DNA from: Akanthomyces muscarius
Lineage: Eukaryota; Ascomycota; Sordariomycetes; Hypocreales; Cordycipitaceae
Reading direction: 5' to 3'
NCBI RefSeq assembly: GCF_028009165.1
Contig: NC_079246.1
Coordinates: 806,001 to 870,000, forward strand
DNA length: 64,000 nt
Shown piece by piece: positions 20,234-31,857 of this stretch (positions within the stretch are counted from its first letter, which is position 1; each line of letters opens with the position of its first letter). Position numbers and translations under genes: made by a program. Below the pieces are notes generated by a model. The model was not told the DNA's origin, searched no databases, and was given only the letters and a program-made list of their open reading frames with translations.

Positions 20234-23200
20234 TAAAGGATGGCGGGCGGGTTCCCTCCTGGCGGTCGAAGGGTGGGCGGTCGGGCCATGCCAGAAGCAA
20301 CCACCGAACAAGTGTTAGTGATGATGACCACAAGGCTCACAGGGCTCCCTCAAGACACAGGAAGCGCGTTTCCACCAGCGAAAAGCCACAGGGAGCAAGC
20401 CATGTGTACGAGCTGCATCGCGCATTCCAACTATTAGGTTTGCTAGTTTTCGTGCCATCGTCTGACTGCTCACGTAGCTTTGCATCTCTCTGGCTCTTTA
20501 GACACACCCCGTCTTACTGCCTGCACGAGCACAATGGCTTTGTGCTTCGGTCAACAACATTGGATGCCGAGTAACTGTGATGGACAGACGGTCACTTCCC
20601 GGTCGTGAATGGCTGTCTGGTAGAGCCTAGACGCATTTATCGGCACTAGAATTGCCGGCAACCTGCTACAACGAACAGCTGGTCATGGCGATGTATCATA
20701 CTACACAGCTTGACGCTAGCCATGGTACGCATCTATGACCGAGAGGGACAGCAGCAGCAAGAGGGCAACACAAAGTCTCAACCTCCACAATGTCAATTGC
20801 TCACTATTGTAGCAGAGGCCGGTACGTGGCAGTTGGCCACAATCCATTATCTTGTGTTACTTCGCTCCTTGGGGAGCTTGCATCCCGTCATACGTAGCAC
20901 AAGTGGTTATAGTAGCTCTGCCGGGTGGAGCCGGCTTTGATGTATTATGCACGAAATAATGGCAGACAAAATTCCCGTCTCGTGGACATAATCACCCTTT
21001 GAAGGGTAATTTATGGAACGGCATATTGTGGCTGCGCTGTTCTAGCTGCAGTAGATACTCCACGCAGCTCTTCACGGCTAATTGCTGCGGCTATCTTCTC
21101 ATTGGATCAATGTCAAGCGCCAGGCGCTCGAGTTGTTCTGCTCTGCATATCTAGTTGGATGGTCTGCTAGACAGCGGAATTACAAGCAACAAATCACAGT
21201 TACCTCGTCTTGTTTGTGATGGTCGTCTGATGTTGGACTGCGCTGCAGTGCTACGGGGAGAGGAATGCTCTAGGCTCTGGGGATTTACAAAGCGATAAGC
21301 AACTTATGGCCCGTTCTGGCTTTGCGGAGTAACCTGAACCGCCAAGATATTGCCAACTGCTTCGTCTTACTTTGGGCATCAGCCACTGAGAAACTTGACT
21401 TTTCCGCAGTCGTGGAATCTAAAAATTCATGGTTTGAGCTTGAGGGTAGCGGCATACACTGTGACGCATGACAGAAAAATATGAGATGGCAAGTCGACGA
21501 CGGAGGGGTAACTGCAGAATTGCTGGCAATATGCGGTGTAATGCGTCGGGTCTGTTGTAAGCCCCTGCGCTCGCGAGACGCAATAGTTCTCAGAGGCGGG
21601 AATATTAGCAGCACGGAGGAGACACTTGATTGTGATGAGATGTCCCCAGCCGGGTCAAGAGGGCAAACAAGAGACATTGAGCGGCAAGAAGCCGTCCGAA
21701 TTTCACACCGGACCTGGAGAGAATGGTGATTTACGGAAAACCCCTACGTCATTTGTACAATTTGCATTGTCCTGGCCATGAGTAAACTTTAGCGTATCTG
21801 CTGGCCGTTGCCTTGCTAAATTAGCGTCCGCCACCGAATTGGGGTGACGGGTCTCTGCGTCAAGGGTGCGTCGCTACTGGTGTCGTGCTAATAATTCCGT
21901 AGATCGAGCACCCAGGATTGCCCTTTTGTGTTGCTTCCCGCGATGGTGGTGGTGGTGGTGCCAAGGTTGTTGGCGCGACAAAGGAGTACATCTGGTTTGT
22001 CAGGTGAGCAGCCATGGGCCTTCGGGGGCCGGAGTAGAGCGTTTCCGAAGCCGGACGTCGAGGGGATGTGCAATCAGCTCCGACGTGAAAGTGTAAAATG
22101 CTGTGACGTACAGTCCGCTGCCCGACCACGGTTGTCGACTTTGATCAGACGTGGCTGGGCCTCCCTCCAGCGGCCACGTCTGTGCTCTCCGTCTCCCAGG
22201 AAGTATGCCACCGCTGGGGGCGGAACAAGGCCGAGAACCTGCGCGGAGTCTGCTAAAACCACAACTACCCGTCGCCGTGAAACGGTGGACGACATTCCTG
22301 TCATGGAGTGCGTGTCTGCTGTTATCCAGCAGTAGGCCTAGTAAGCCTGCTTCCACGGCATGCACTTCCTGCTGTGAGCAGCGGTACACGGCAAACTCCC
22401 TAGGTCGGGCCAGCGGTGTTCCGTCAATGGCATGATTGCAAAACCGACTGCTGCAGTGAAGAGTGGTAGAAAAGCCAATATAGTAATAGGTCGCGTTAGA
22501 CTACAGTCCGTAACGGCCAAACCAGCCCAGCCTGCACAACTGGGAGTCAAGAGTGCAAAGGCCTGGGGCCAGGGGACGTAGCAAAACAAAATGTCGTACA
22601 TGGCATCTGGCCCATGGGCAGGGGCCGGATGCTGAGCGCCCAGGTTCCGCTGCGGCGGCGGTGGTCGTGATTTCGCAGATGGTGGTGGCTGCGAGCTGCC
22701 CCGGTTGGCATATTAGCGAGTCCATTCTGGCTGTCTGCTTGTCGGAGTTGTTCAGCGACGTTTTGGACCCCTCTTCCGGCCCAAAGCCACGGGCTCTTTC
22801 CCCCAGCACCTTGCTGACCAGGCCCCATGCCAGCCCCCTCACGCCATACTGAGACCGACAAGGCCCTCTTGGCCCTTCCCCTAGCTGGTCGGGCGACTCC
22901 CCACTGAGAGAACGCGGTCAGTGCTTCGCAGGGCACTAGAAGCATTCGCATATCCTTCTATGGAGCAGGGTTTCGTCAATCACTGGCCCCCGGGGGCATA
23001 GTTGCATGCAAATGGCCAATCGTTGCAGCATTAGTGGCTGGCGGGCGGCGCGCCCACTTGCCAAATTACAGGAAACAGACGGTCTCTGAATCGAAGAAGG
23101 AGCACGGCGTCGATCAGGTAACCTTGTTTGTCACCGTCCATGTAAGCATACGATGCATGTACTAGAGGATAAATTCTCTCCGCGGCACGGTTTTGATCAT

Positions 23201-24268
23201 CTGCCCTTTTGTGCAAGTCTCCGCCACTATCCAGTGACGGGTCGGACACGGTGCACGACTCTGCTTTTTCTGGAGCTCCATGATGGCCCCCCAGTGACGC
23301 AGCACAAGTTTTGAGCTCACAATTACTGCCCGTTAACTGCTAGTTATCCAAAGAGTTGCGAGGGTTTTCGTCTGTTGTGTGTGAGCTTTGACCGTAACTA
23401 TTAGCTTTTGGGCTCTACGTCACGTCTCTTGACTCTTGGGTGAGTCTGTGCCTCCAGAGCCGACGCTACCTAGAACCGCCACATTCCCTTCAGCTTGCTT
23501 TCGCTGCGAGGAGCAGCTGGAAGCCTTGCTCCCACCACTAATCCAGCAATACAGTGCGGTCCCTGATACGGAAAAGCTAACGGTTCAGTCCGCCCGTGGT
23601 CGGTATCCCGAAATATGCGGTGGAGATCATCGGTCACATGGAAGAAATTTAGATTATTGGTTTGGTGAAATATGCGACAATGACACAAAGGCGATATCGC
23701 ACTCCGTTTCTCAAAGCAAGGAAACCGGCCACCACATGCTTCTAGCCTCTATCTCGGAAGTGTATCTTCTCCCACTGGTGTTTTGTAATCTGTTGAATAA
23801 TGACGTGTTTTTGTACTCTTTGGCGGCGGCTGGGTTACCTCTCGGGGGCTTTGGCCAACCCCAGTCTGCTCCAAGCTGGCTTGCATGCTCAAGAAGAGGC
23901 TCGATCCTGTCATGTAAGGCAAGCATGGCGGTGATTGCAATGCGTAGTAGTACACCCTCGGCTTGCATATCACCCTCCCCTTCTACCGAGCAGAGATCTG
24001 GCACCCCCTTGTGGATAGTCTGCAGAAGCATTGCCACAAGCCACATTGTGCCTGCCAACGCATCCGCACGCCCCTTCACACGCCCCCTCCAGTATCCTTC
24101 CTGGTCACTTTCACGCTCTTGCCATCGCACACGGAATAAATTGACAGTGTCTCCCATCCAGAACTACTTCAAGGGTTCTACTCATACAAAGTTGTAATAC
24201 ATTGGGCCTGAGAAGCCTGGCCAAGCCGCCTTCTCTACTGCGCTCTTGTTGTTCTGCTTCTCAGTATT
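20234..24268. other. Gene-poor stretch right of the transposon
   Basis: These 4 kb hold no supportable gene. A GGT trinucleotide run lies at about 21944-21960. Overlapping frames on both strands at 23436-24197 (plus) and 23711-24157 (minus) have no recognisable domain. The minus frame (148 codons, with helical segments such as MWLVAMLLQTIHKG) is the least unlikely. The last 300 bp should contain the promoter of the zinc-finger gene. Confidence 0.45.
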
Positions 24269-25753
24269 ATGCAGAGGAGCCTGTATAACAGTCCAGCAGC
24301 TATAAAAACGAGGGGCTCTCCTCTGAAAAGAGGTTTCTCCTTGAGAGCTTCGATGCCATCAAAACCAGACGACCGACTTGTACAGACATCTTCGAGCATA
24401 AAGATGCATTCTCAATCCCATCAAAACATTTTCTTCCCTGATGATGGCACCACAAACCCAGACAACGGGGAAACCCCAGACACTAGTTTGAACAATTTCT
24501 TGGAACAGTATTTCCAGAACGATCACGATGGTCAGGGCTCCTTTGAACTCTTCACTGGCGGTTTTCCGGCTTGGACCAGCAGTACTGGTCCAGTCGAGGC
24601 TGCAGTGCCAACGCCGCCCCAGCAGCCCATTGCGGGCAATGCAGACAGCTCCGACGAGAGCCCGTCCAATCAGATTTATATACAGCCAACTGATTCTGTA
24701 AGTCTGCGCAAACTGTTTTCATATGGATCTATTTCTGACACTGTTTCTAAGGGTAACGCGACACAGTCAACGACCCAGGCTATCATGCTTTGGCAAGCCA
24801 ATGTGCCTATCAACCAACAACAACAACCACTGACGGCAATGCCGTCAATGGCACAGAACGGGCCATCTCCGTCGTCGGGGTCCTCGAACACCCTGCAGAG
24901 AAGATCACGGGAGCGTCAAGAGCGCGCTCTTCGGCGCTCGGTGGCACATGCTCGTGCACATGCCATTGCGCCGTCGCCGAGCACGAGTTCGGCCACATCT
25001 CCGAAATCGGAGAAAAGAGAGTATATGAGAGCCAAAAAGGTAAGCAAAGTCAGAAAGAGAGAGGAAAAGGTCAAGTGTCATCTATGCTTGACGGAGCTAT
25101 CGGGCGATCATGAATACGATCGGCACTTCAAACTGGTCCATCAAGCCGAAGGATGGCGTTGGCAAGTAATCGACCCTTTCGAAAAGGGCCTGACACCTGA
25201 CCATTCTGTTCTATTCGAGATATCCGAGTGCAAAAACTGCCAGTCTGGCAAGTTGTACGGCATCAACTACAACGCTGCTGCCCACATCCGACGAGTCCAC
25301 TTCAAGAACACGCTGAATATCGACGGCGGCAGCAAGGGTGGGAGCAGCGGTGGTGCCTGGCCCGAGATTCGCTATCTGGAATACTACTACATGAAGATGG
25401 TTCAAGTTCAAGTCCGTGACTGCTCTAGAGCACACAGAAAGACCCCGAAAGAGGGAGTCGACTATGTCCGAACCGGTCTTGAAAAGGCTACGCCTTACCG
25501 GGAGCCCAGCGGCAAAAGGCAATCCTCTGAAGGCGCAAGCGATTTCTCCGCTGCTGAGTGCCAGGCGAGCCACTGCAATTCCTTCATCATGAACAGTACA
25601 GGAATAGGTCTTTCGCCCTCGGGCAACGAACAAGCAGAAGCCACTCCCTACACTGCTGAGATGCTCACTGCTTGGCCCGCCCTCGCATTCCATCCGCAGG
25701 GCAACGCCTTTCATCCAAACGACTCCCCCTGTGGAAGCTATGACCTTTTATAG
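24269..25753 (+). CDS. C2H2-like zinc-finger protein (DUF7896-type), probable nuclear regulator
   Basis: Intronless frame of 494 residues. The first 200 residues are low in complexity (Ser, Gln, Pro) and include a possible acidic activation segment (SLNNFLEQYFQND). A basic region, RRSRERQERALRRSVAHARA, is followed by KKVSKVRKREEKVK. The zinc-binding region starts at Cys270 with CHLCLTELSGDHEYDRHFKLVH and continues with a second unit, CKNCQSGKLYGINYNAAAHIRRVHF. This arrangement, with GGAWPEIRYLEYYYMKMVQVQV after it, matches my memory of the fungal DUF7896 domain. The start is uncertain: a TATA-like TATAAAAA lies at 24301, inside the first codons. Translation may therefore begin at Met29 (24353) or Met46 (24404). 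A possible further exon lies just downstream. Confidence 0.8.
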   Translation: MQRSLYNSPAAIKTRGSPLKRGFSLRASMPSKPDDRLVQTSSSIKMHSQSHQNIFFPDDGTTNPDNGETPDTSLNNFLEQYFQNDHDGQGSFELFTGGFPAWTSSTGPVEAAVPTPPQQPIAGNADSSDESPSNQIYIQPTDSVSLRKLFSYGSISDTVSKGNATQSTTQAIMLWQANVPINQQQQPLTAMPSMAQNGPSPSSGSSNTLQRRSRERQERALRRSVAHARAHAIAPSPSTSSATSPKSEKREYMRAKKVSKVRKREEKVKCHLCLTELSGDHEYDRHFKLVHQAEGWRWQVIDPFEKGLTPDHSVLFEISECKNCQSGKLYGINYNAAAHIRRVHFKNTLNIDGGSKGGSSGGAWPEIRYLEYYYMKMVQVQVRDCSRAHRKTPKEGVDYVRTGLEKATPYREPSGKRQSSEGASDFSAAECQASHCNSFIMNSTGIGLSPSGNEQAEATPYTAEMLTAWPALAFHPQGNAFHPNDSPCGSYDLL

Positions 25754-25758
25754 CATAC

Positions 25759-26322
25759 ATGGCGCAGCTTCTCCTGAGTGACGGAGATGAGGATGATGGC
25801 TTTGTGCTACGGACTGTTCTTGTACGACAGCTCCATCTCAATTTTCTTTTTGGGGGTGTTGAGCAGATGTTGATCATTGATGAGTGCAAGAGCTTTTGCT
25901 AACTTGAAATTCTTGAACAGGCCTTTTGTGCAAACATCACAAAAAAATATAAAAGAAAAAGGGGAAGCAGGACGGCTCGCAGTCCTGCTTTCACTGAAGA
26001 CACGGCGCCGAGCCCGGCCTCGACATGGGCGACAAGCCCAAACTCCACTGACGCCGCGAGCCCGGCGTCTACGTGGGCGACAAGCCCAAACTTTACAGAG
26101 ACCCCGAGTCCGGCCACTTCATGGGTTGAAAGCCCAGCTTGGGCTGACGCCGCAAGTCCGGCGTCTGCGTGGGCGATGAGCCCGGTGCCAGCTGATGAGG
26201 CGGCAAGTCCGGCTTTTACTTCGGTCGCGAGCTTAGCTTCTGCTGAGGCTGCAGCGACAGCAGAGGAGGTAGATGGAAAATTGTTTGCCGATTGGTGCAA
26301 TTTTCCAGATGATGCAGCATAG
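25759..26322 (+). CDS. Tentative small gene or extra exon with 16-residue repeats
   Basis: A frame of 140 codons without stop (25903-26322) has no ATG near its start. It is preceded by a good branch site and acceptor (GCTAACTTGAAATTCTTGAACAG, ending 25920), which is what an internal or last exon looks like. It would encode AFCANITKKYKRKRGSRTAR, then five 16-residue repeats (type DAASPASTWATSPNFT), then LFADWCNFPDDAA and a stop. An upstream open stretch from ATG 25759 (MAQLLLSDGDEDDGFVLRTVL) could be the first exon. A possible donor is GTACGA at about 25828. Joining them is inference, and the exon could instead belong to the zinc-finger gene. The antisense frame at 25899-26351 is also open. 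Confidence 0.35.
25999..26241 (+). repeat. Degenerate 48-bp tandem repeat, about five copies
   Basis: Copies begin near 25999 (this one 51 bp), 26050, 26098, 26146 and 26194. In the plus frame they encode variants of DAASPASxWAxSPxxT. Differences between copies keep the frame and mostly the residues, which favours a coding repeat over a random satellite. Confidence 0.7.
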
Positions 26323-27027
26323 ATAGATAGATGGATAGAAATACAATACAATTGCTCAGTCCGGTCTCAACACACCGTCCTCCTGTGCACTACGTGGATG
26401 GGCCTTTCTCCCCTGTGGAAGAAGGCAACCAGTAACAGCAGTTATTTAACTGGCCATCTCTCACCATCACCATCATTTCGCCGGTTTTCTTTTTTCAGGG
26501 CTCCGATGATTCTGCGCTACCTCTCCGGGGGCGTGTGCATAGGGGCGCATCACCAGTCTCCGCAGGCAGCTCATTAGTCGCGGGTTGGGCAACTTTCTGG
26601 TCTAGTTATTTAGGCTGGGACCCTTGCAGATTGGGACACATGTTTCGAGTTGCCAGCACAAGCCAGCCATTACCTCCCCTTCTAGTTAACTGGCTTGTTG
26701 TATTAATCTATCTTTTTTCTCGGGCCCCAAAGCCGTCATCTCTCCTCCCAATCACAGCAAGCTTCTAATCCACAACCGCAGCAGCTTGCATCAGAGACAG
26801 GGGTTCAGAACCTAGCGCCGCGGGCGCCTTGACAGGCAGACCTGCATTGCAACTCCTCCCATCGTCTAATGTGCCGTACATTGAGTGGTGCGCGACCCAA
26901 ATTTTCGTCGTCAATCAACCGAGAGGAAGGGTGGAAACGGCCGTCGCAGGAGTGATCCTTTGTGTGACAAGAAACAGCAACTGCCTTTTTTTTTTCTTTA
27001 TTTCTTTTCTTTTTCCTGGTTCTGGCG
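26323..27027. other. Intergenic region with pyrimidine-rich promoter
   Basis: Starts with a GATA-type tetranucleotide run (ATAGATAGATAGATGGATAG, 26319-26338). It ends with a long pyrimidine tract (about 26981-27017, TTTTTTTTTCTTTATTTCTT) directly before the ATG at 27028. CT tracts of this kind are frequent near transcription starts in filamentous fungi. Confidence 0.45.
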
Positions 27028-28146
27028 ATGGCCGCGGCGACGGCTCTTGGGCTACTGCCACCACCGCAACGGCGGCAACGGCGGCGAGACGACGCAGGAG
27101 TAGTGCTCGTGCATAGCCTGGCCCACCGGTTTTTCGACCCTTTGTTCACGCAGCTGAGGCTGTTTCTGGCTCCACGCGATCTCTACGGGCCCGTCAAGGC
27201 GGCGATGCTAGCGGATGGCTATGCCGTCGCGGCGGGCCTGGTCGTCGCGGCGGTGCTGGCGAACCACGTTCGGCGCGTGCTCGTGCCTTGGGTCGGCCAG
27301 TTTCTGTGGTGGCATCCCGTCCAGGACATGAAGCTGGCCAGAGCCACGCCGCACTACTTCATCGAGGAGCAGCTGCTGCGGAGCGCCGCCACGGACGCCG
27401 CGGCGCTGGGCTTCTGGGCGCTGCAGACGTGTGCGCTGGCGGTGGCCAGGGCGCTTCTCCGACACCGCTGCTTGCTGGCTGATGCGACCACTTCCACCTT
27501 GGCGGACGCAAAGGGCCGAGGAAGCCAGCAAAGAATTGATGGCGGTGGTGGTGGTGGTGGCGGCGGCGGCGGCAGGAGCAGCAGCAGCGGTGGCAGCACA
27601 GGACCTAGGGCCGCTGCGAAGCGGACAGCGGCAGCGACAGCTTTTTCGGCATGCTTGACCGATGGCTGCCGCATTGTCTACTTGTGCCTGTGTCTCATGC
27701 AGGTCGAGTACGCATATGCAGAAGCTTGCTGGGCGGCGTCGTGGATGCACGCATCCGCGCAGCTCCTTCTCCGAGGAAGCACGGCAGAGAGACTTTTTAC
27801 TCATCGGCTACTGACGGGTGATTGGCACCTTGTGCGGGCTGATTATTCCGAAGGCAGCGCTCAGGGTCATTGGCGTGGTGTTCTTGTCATCGCAGGCCTG
27901 CTGCTGTGGTGGATGTGGCGTGCCGTTCAGCCCTTGCGGCGTCATGGGGTCGTGGGGGTGGCATTGTCGGGGCTGCCCCTGCTCGGCGGCCTCCTTGGCG
28001 TCAGCACGGCGCACATTATAAAATATTCCAACAAGTACTTCATCTGGCTGGAAATGAGCGAGATGCTGCTGACATGGGCATGGTTGATGCTGGGATTTGC
28101 CTTGGTGGGAACGTGGAGGCTGTGCGATGACAAGAGTCCAAAGTGA
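27028..28146 (+). CDS. Polytopic membrane protein of unknown function
   Basis: A 372-codon intronless frame. After a basic N-terminus (PPPQRRQRRRDD), hydrophobic segments occur at about residues 68-86 (AVAAGLVVAAVLANHV), 120-143, 213-238 (CRIVYLCLCLMQVEYAYAEA), 287-303 (VLVIAGLLLWWMW), 310-332 and 346-365. That suggests five or six membrane helices. A loop at about 150-205 is low in complexity, with a run of eleven Gly and a Ser run. The segments WWHPVQDMKLARATPHYFIEEQL and KYSNKYFIWLEMSEMLLTWAW look conserved. I recognise no family. Because the product is long and hydrophobic with sensible topology, the frame is likely real. Without the Gly run it would be an ordinary-sized fungal membrane protein. 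Confidence 0.7.
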   Translation: MAAATALGLLPPPQRRQRRRDDAGVVLVHSLAHRFFDPLFTQLRLFLAPRDLYGPVKAAMLADGYAVAAGLVVAAVLANHVRRVLVPWVGQFLWWHPVQDMKLARATPHYFIEEQLLRSAATDAAALGFWALQTCALAVARALLRHRCLLADATTSTLADAKGRGSQQRIDGGGGGGGGGGGRSSSSGGSTGPRAAAKRTAAATAFSACLTDGCRIVYLCLCLMQVEYAYAEACWAASWMHASAQLLLRGSTAERLFTHRLLTGDWHLVRADYSEGSAQGHWRGVLVIAGLLLWWMWRAVQPLRRHGVVGVALSGLPLLGGLLGVSTAHIIKYSNKYFIWLEMSEMLLTWAWLMLGFALVGTWRLCDDKSPK

Positions 28147-28543
28147 GGCGGTGTTCTGCCAGCGCAATCATTTACCCTTCAGAGGCCATAATAAGAAGCA
28201 AAATAAAAACTGCAATTTTTTATCCGAGCATGCTGTGCACTGCCTCGATCGACAGACTACCCCGATCTGATAAATGTGACAGCTCAGCATCCTAGTGATT
28301 GCAGCCCGACAGAAACCACGGCGATTCACGACAAGGGCATTGCATATTTTGAAACGTTAATTGTGAGACATCATTCGTTATTCGATTTTTCGGCAAGCAG
28401 CCATCCCAGCTGTCAGGGTATATGTCATTACCACGTCCCAATATTCCGCGACTCCAAATTTTGCGCCTCGTAGCCGTGTGTGTGTCGTCTTTGTAGACAA
28501 ATCTCGTCCATCTCCGTGCTCCGACCTTCCCCCTCCCCCCCGC
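28147..28543. other. Convergent intergenic region
   Basis: This 397-bp spacer between two convergent 3' ends has a poly(A)-like AATAAAAA (28202-28209) fitting the plus-strand gene's 3' end. No gene is visible. Confidence 0.5.
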
Positions 28544-29143
28544 CTACGTCTTCTTCACCTTATCCGACCACTCCTTGGCCCCCTTAATCCCCTCGTGGCC
28601 CTTTCGAAACAAGCCACGCTCCCACTCGTCGAGCCCGCGCAGGAACTCCTCCCCGAGGCCCGCCACCATGCCCTCGTCGGCCTTGCGCGCGTGCAGGCCG
28701 ACATCGGCGGCGCGCACGACAAAGGTGCGGCGCAGCACCGCCCCCAGCTCGCGCTCGTCAAAGAGGTCGAGCATGCGGACGCAGACGCCGAAGAAGTGCG
28801 GGCTCTGGTCACGCAGCGCCACGGCGCGCGGGTCGGCCTTGAGCGCGGCGACGACGGCGTCGGCGAGGCACGGCGGCAGGTTGAGCGTGAGCGGAGCGCG
28901 GCTGTCCTCGCCGCCCGAGGACGCGAGCGCGAGCATCTCGGCGAGCCATAGGGGCAGGAGGAGCGGCGTGCCGGGCTTCAGGCCGTGCGGGTTGTTGTCG
29001 AGGTGGCCGAGGTAGGGAACGTCGAGCTCGAATTGGCACGGGACTTTCTGCGCACGCGCTTGTCAGCAGTGCAAGACGGACGGTGGATGTGCAGGGCATA
29101 CTTCGGCATCTGTTAGGATGGCATCGACATCGTAGTATGACAT
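28544..29143 (-). CDS. psf3: GINS complex subunit Psf3 (DNA replication)
   Basis: Two exons, 29102-29143 and 28544-29047, with a 54-bp intron (GTATGC...GCGCAG), give 181 residues, the usual Psf3 length. Exon 1 is MSYYDVDAILTDAE. The junction continues KVPCQFELDVPYLGHLDNN, the Psf3 signature, then GTPLLLPLWLAEMLAL, and the helical domain with SPHFFGVCVRMLDLF. GINS (Sld5, Psf1, Psf2, Psf3) binds Cdc45 and Mcm2-7 to form the replicative CMG helicase at origins and forks. The start is fixed by the family N-terminus and a good context (GACCATGTC). An Ala/Gly-rich insertion (ASSGGEDSRAP) in the middle is normal for this region. The gene is compact and appears intact. Confidence 0.95.
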
Positions 29144-31857
29144 GGTCAAGTTTTCATGGCTTCCAAGCGTTTGGAACGTGTTGAAGCCAGGGTTCCAAGT
29201 TGGCTTTGGCGGGGAAGACCGCGACGCTGGACGCGTCGAGCTGGCTTTGGTGGGGTGACGACTTAAAGTGGTTCAAATCCCTAGCGCTTCAGAGCACTTA
29301 CACGATCTTGATGCCAACCATTGTGTACACTAGGCTTTTGAAGAAAAAGGTTCAGTGAAATACCACTAATGTTCAAGTCTTTGAATATTCCAATTGTTTC
29401 TGAAATTTCGCGAAAATACGGCAGATTTCAGTTCTTGAGTCCCCATGTCGGGGCTACAGGATGCCCCTAGAGAAGCCGTCGAGAGAGCAGAGGTTGTGCC
29501 GAATAATAGCAGGGAAATTCCGGATGGTGCCGCTTAGCTCCTGAATTCTTAATATTAAGCATAACAATTATATTACATTCACATGTTTTTTTAAACAGGC
29601 TGGTTCATGATCCAAGAGGTTGCATGCGCTGTACTGCCGGCACAGCCACCCGTCCCAATCAAGCAGTTACCCCTAAGCGAGTGTTCATTCTATTCAGTTG
29701 AGAATCGTTGCATCTTAGCTCACTTTTATAAACTAAAACAAACTTTATAACTAGTCGGCAACTCTATCCCCGAGTTCCCCGCAACCCCTTCAGGCCGGTG
29801 GCTGTTTGCGACTCCCGGCAAATCCTTCAGACTCCTGTCAGCCTCGGCCATTCTATCTGCTTCTAGAGATAAAAAAATACGGCCGTCATAATGACACCGA
29901 ACACAGGCTTGATACTTTCATGCTGTGACCTGATAGTGCTATTTCAATAATACTTTCGCTGCGCAAATTGCTGCGTGCCAGGTAACGGCACAGTGATTGG
30001 TATATAGCTTGCGAACGGCGCAAAGTTCAACGTGGAAGCACTTGTATTAAAAAACCATATAGGGATTTTCTGTCAAATATATAGTTGTAATTGAGAGATA
30101 TGCAAACCATGCTTCTCGTCAAACACCTTTGTATACAGTCCCAGTGACCGCACCGTGCCTTGAGTCGCCTGGTGAGCTTCACATGCCACGACTGCGATAC
30201 ATCTCTGCATGAGTAATGGCCAAGATTTTACATTTCTATTTTGTCCTGTAAATGCGCATACAGCCTCGGCTGAAGTACTAGCCATCCCTTGTTTCTCGGC
30301 AAGGTCTCGCTGATAAAGGACGGACCACTTGCCAGCTACTCCGCATCACGCTAATTTTGCTGCGCTACCAGCTGCACGGACTCTACAGTAGCATACAAAA
30401 TCCCATATTCACCTTCTACAAACGGGTGCGTCCCATGCCGGTGGGAAAGGTGATCTTGCATCGGCGGAGTGAATGCGGGGACACGGCATGAGCATGAGCA
30501 CAGCTCAACTTTGACTTGGCCCGGCCGCAGTCTTGCCAATTATCCAATGTAGCAGTGGCCAATCCCCGTGGCCCGCAATCGCGGGAAACTTCAGCAAATG
30601 ATGTGCATTTTAAATTTTCCAGTGCGGGATGGCGTGCCAAGCACCCCGCGTCTTGGCCAGGTTGGACGGGCGTCGTCGGGCAGCATTTGACCCTGTCGAC
30701 GTCGAATATGCTCTGTGTGCGTCCTTTTGACCGATGCAACGGCGCCGCAGCTACTCTACCCGACGAAACTTTCTCTTTGGTCTGTTGCAGCATCAGGACA
30801 GCACATTACTGAGATCCAACTGCCACAGCCAAAATTGGTGAGATTCTCATCCATGGCTTGTGCCGGAAGGCGTGCGGGGGATTCCTCATACCACTTGCCG
30901 TAGTTCAAAGTCTTGTTCATCTTGGCACCTTCCTTTTTCGCACTATTCCTTCTAAACTTTCACGAGCCCTAAGGGATCTGGGTCAAAACTGGACAAGTCC
31001 AGGCCAGGAACTACAAGACAGGGAAGGGCGGGGACGCGCATACATGATGGTCACTTGTGTTGTTTGGAGCTCTTGCGGCGCGCCTCTAGGCCCTCATCAC
31101 ACGCATTAATAGCCTCTGCAATAGTGCTTTGAGTGGCCTTTTTGGTCTCCCTCCTAGCGGGATTTGATTAGGCCAATAGTGGGCTATTAGCTAGTGTTTA
31201 CCTTTACTTAGCGCTATAAGGCTTTAAGCGGCTAAAGTTTGACTTACAATAAAAGAGCTACTAGCTGTGTCATTGGAACTAAGCTGGGCTACTGGTACTG
31301 CGATGGTACGGCGATGGTGGACTTGAAGTGGTAGAAGGATACGCTTTAGTTGGTCTAGAAGTGGTGCTGAACTATAATAGGTATTTCCTGACCTAGACAT
31401 GTCAAATCTCGACCTAGATTCGTCAGGACTCGACTTTCATTGTGGTACTTCTGCTAATGCGAGCGACACATCATTCCACAGCCGGCCCCATCTGCCAAGG
31501 TCGGCTAGCCAGCTGTACGACATCCAGGTCGCGAGAACTTAAGAGCTAGCAGCTTATACTACGGATTGTGTGTGCCGCCCATACGAGGTGAAACAATAGC
31601 CAGTAAACGAACGCAAATGTAGATTTAGGAGCGGGCTTCGGCTAACTAAGTACCGGCACTGTGCCGCCTCGAGGTGTAGATGGCCTAGACACTGATACCA
31701 GCTACATTTCTTATTGGCAAGACCCCAGTCGGCAGCTACATAAGTTGCTGATCTGCACCTCGTTGATCGGTGTTTTTGTTCCTTCCAGCGCTGGAATAAT
31801 TGCCATCTTGACCAGTCTCGCCAAAGTTCATACTTTCATATCCCCATCCTCATCAAG
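29144..31857. other. Intergenic region with a possible RIP-affected relic
   Basis: These 2.7 kb hold the psf3 promoter at the left and the lipase promoter at the right. Only short, domain-free frames occur. At about 31170-31270 the sequence turns rich in TA, TTAGC and GCTATAAGG strings, similar in style to the RIP-mutated transposon at 18-20 kb, and may be a small transposon relic. Confidence 0.45.

Noticed and set aside
23436..24197. Overlapping plus (253 codons) and minus (148 codons) frames
   Set aside because: No recognisable domain on either strand, no splice or start support, and the two frames overlap each other.
25899..26351. 150-codon minus frame with AGLAAS-type repeats and a hydrophobic end
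   Set aside because: Complement of the same 48-bp repeats. The plus frame has a matching splice acceptor and a better C-terminus. Not fully excluded.
29260..29285. T-arm-like GGTTCAAATCC
   Set aside because: No matching D-arm, anticodon arm or acceptor stem around it.
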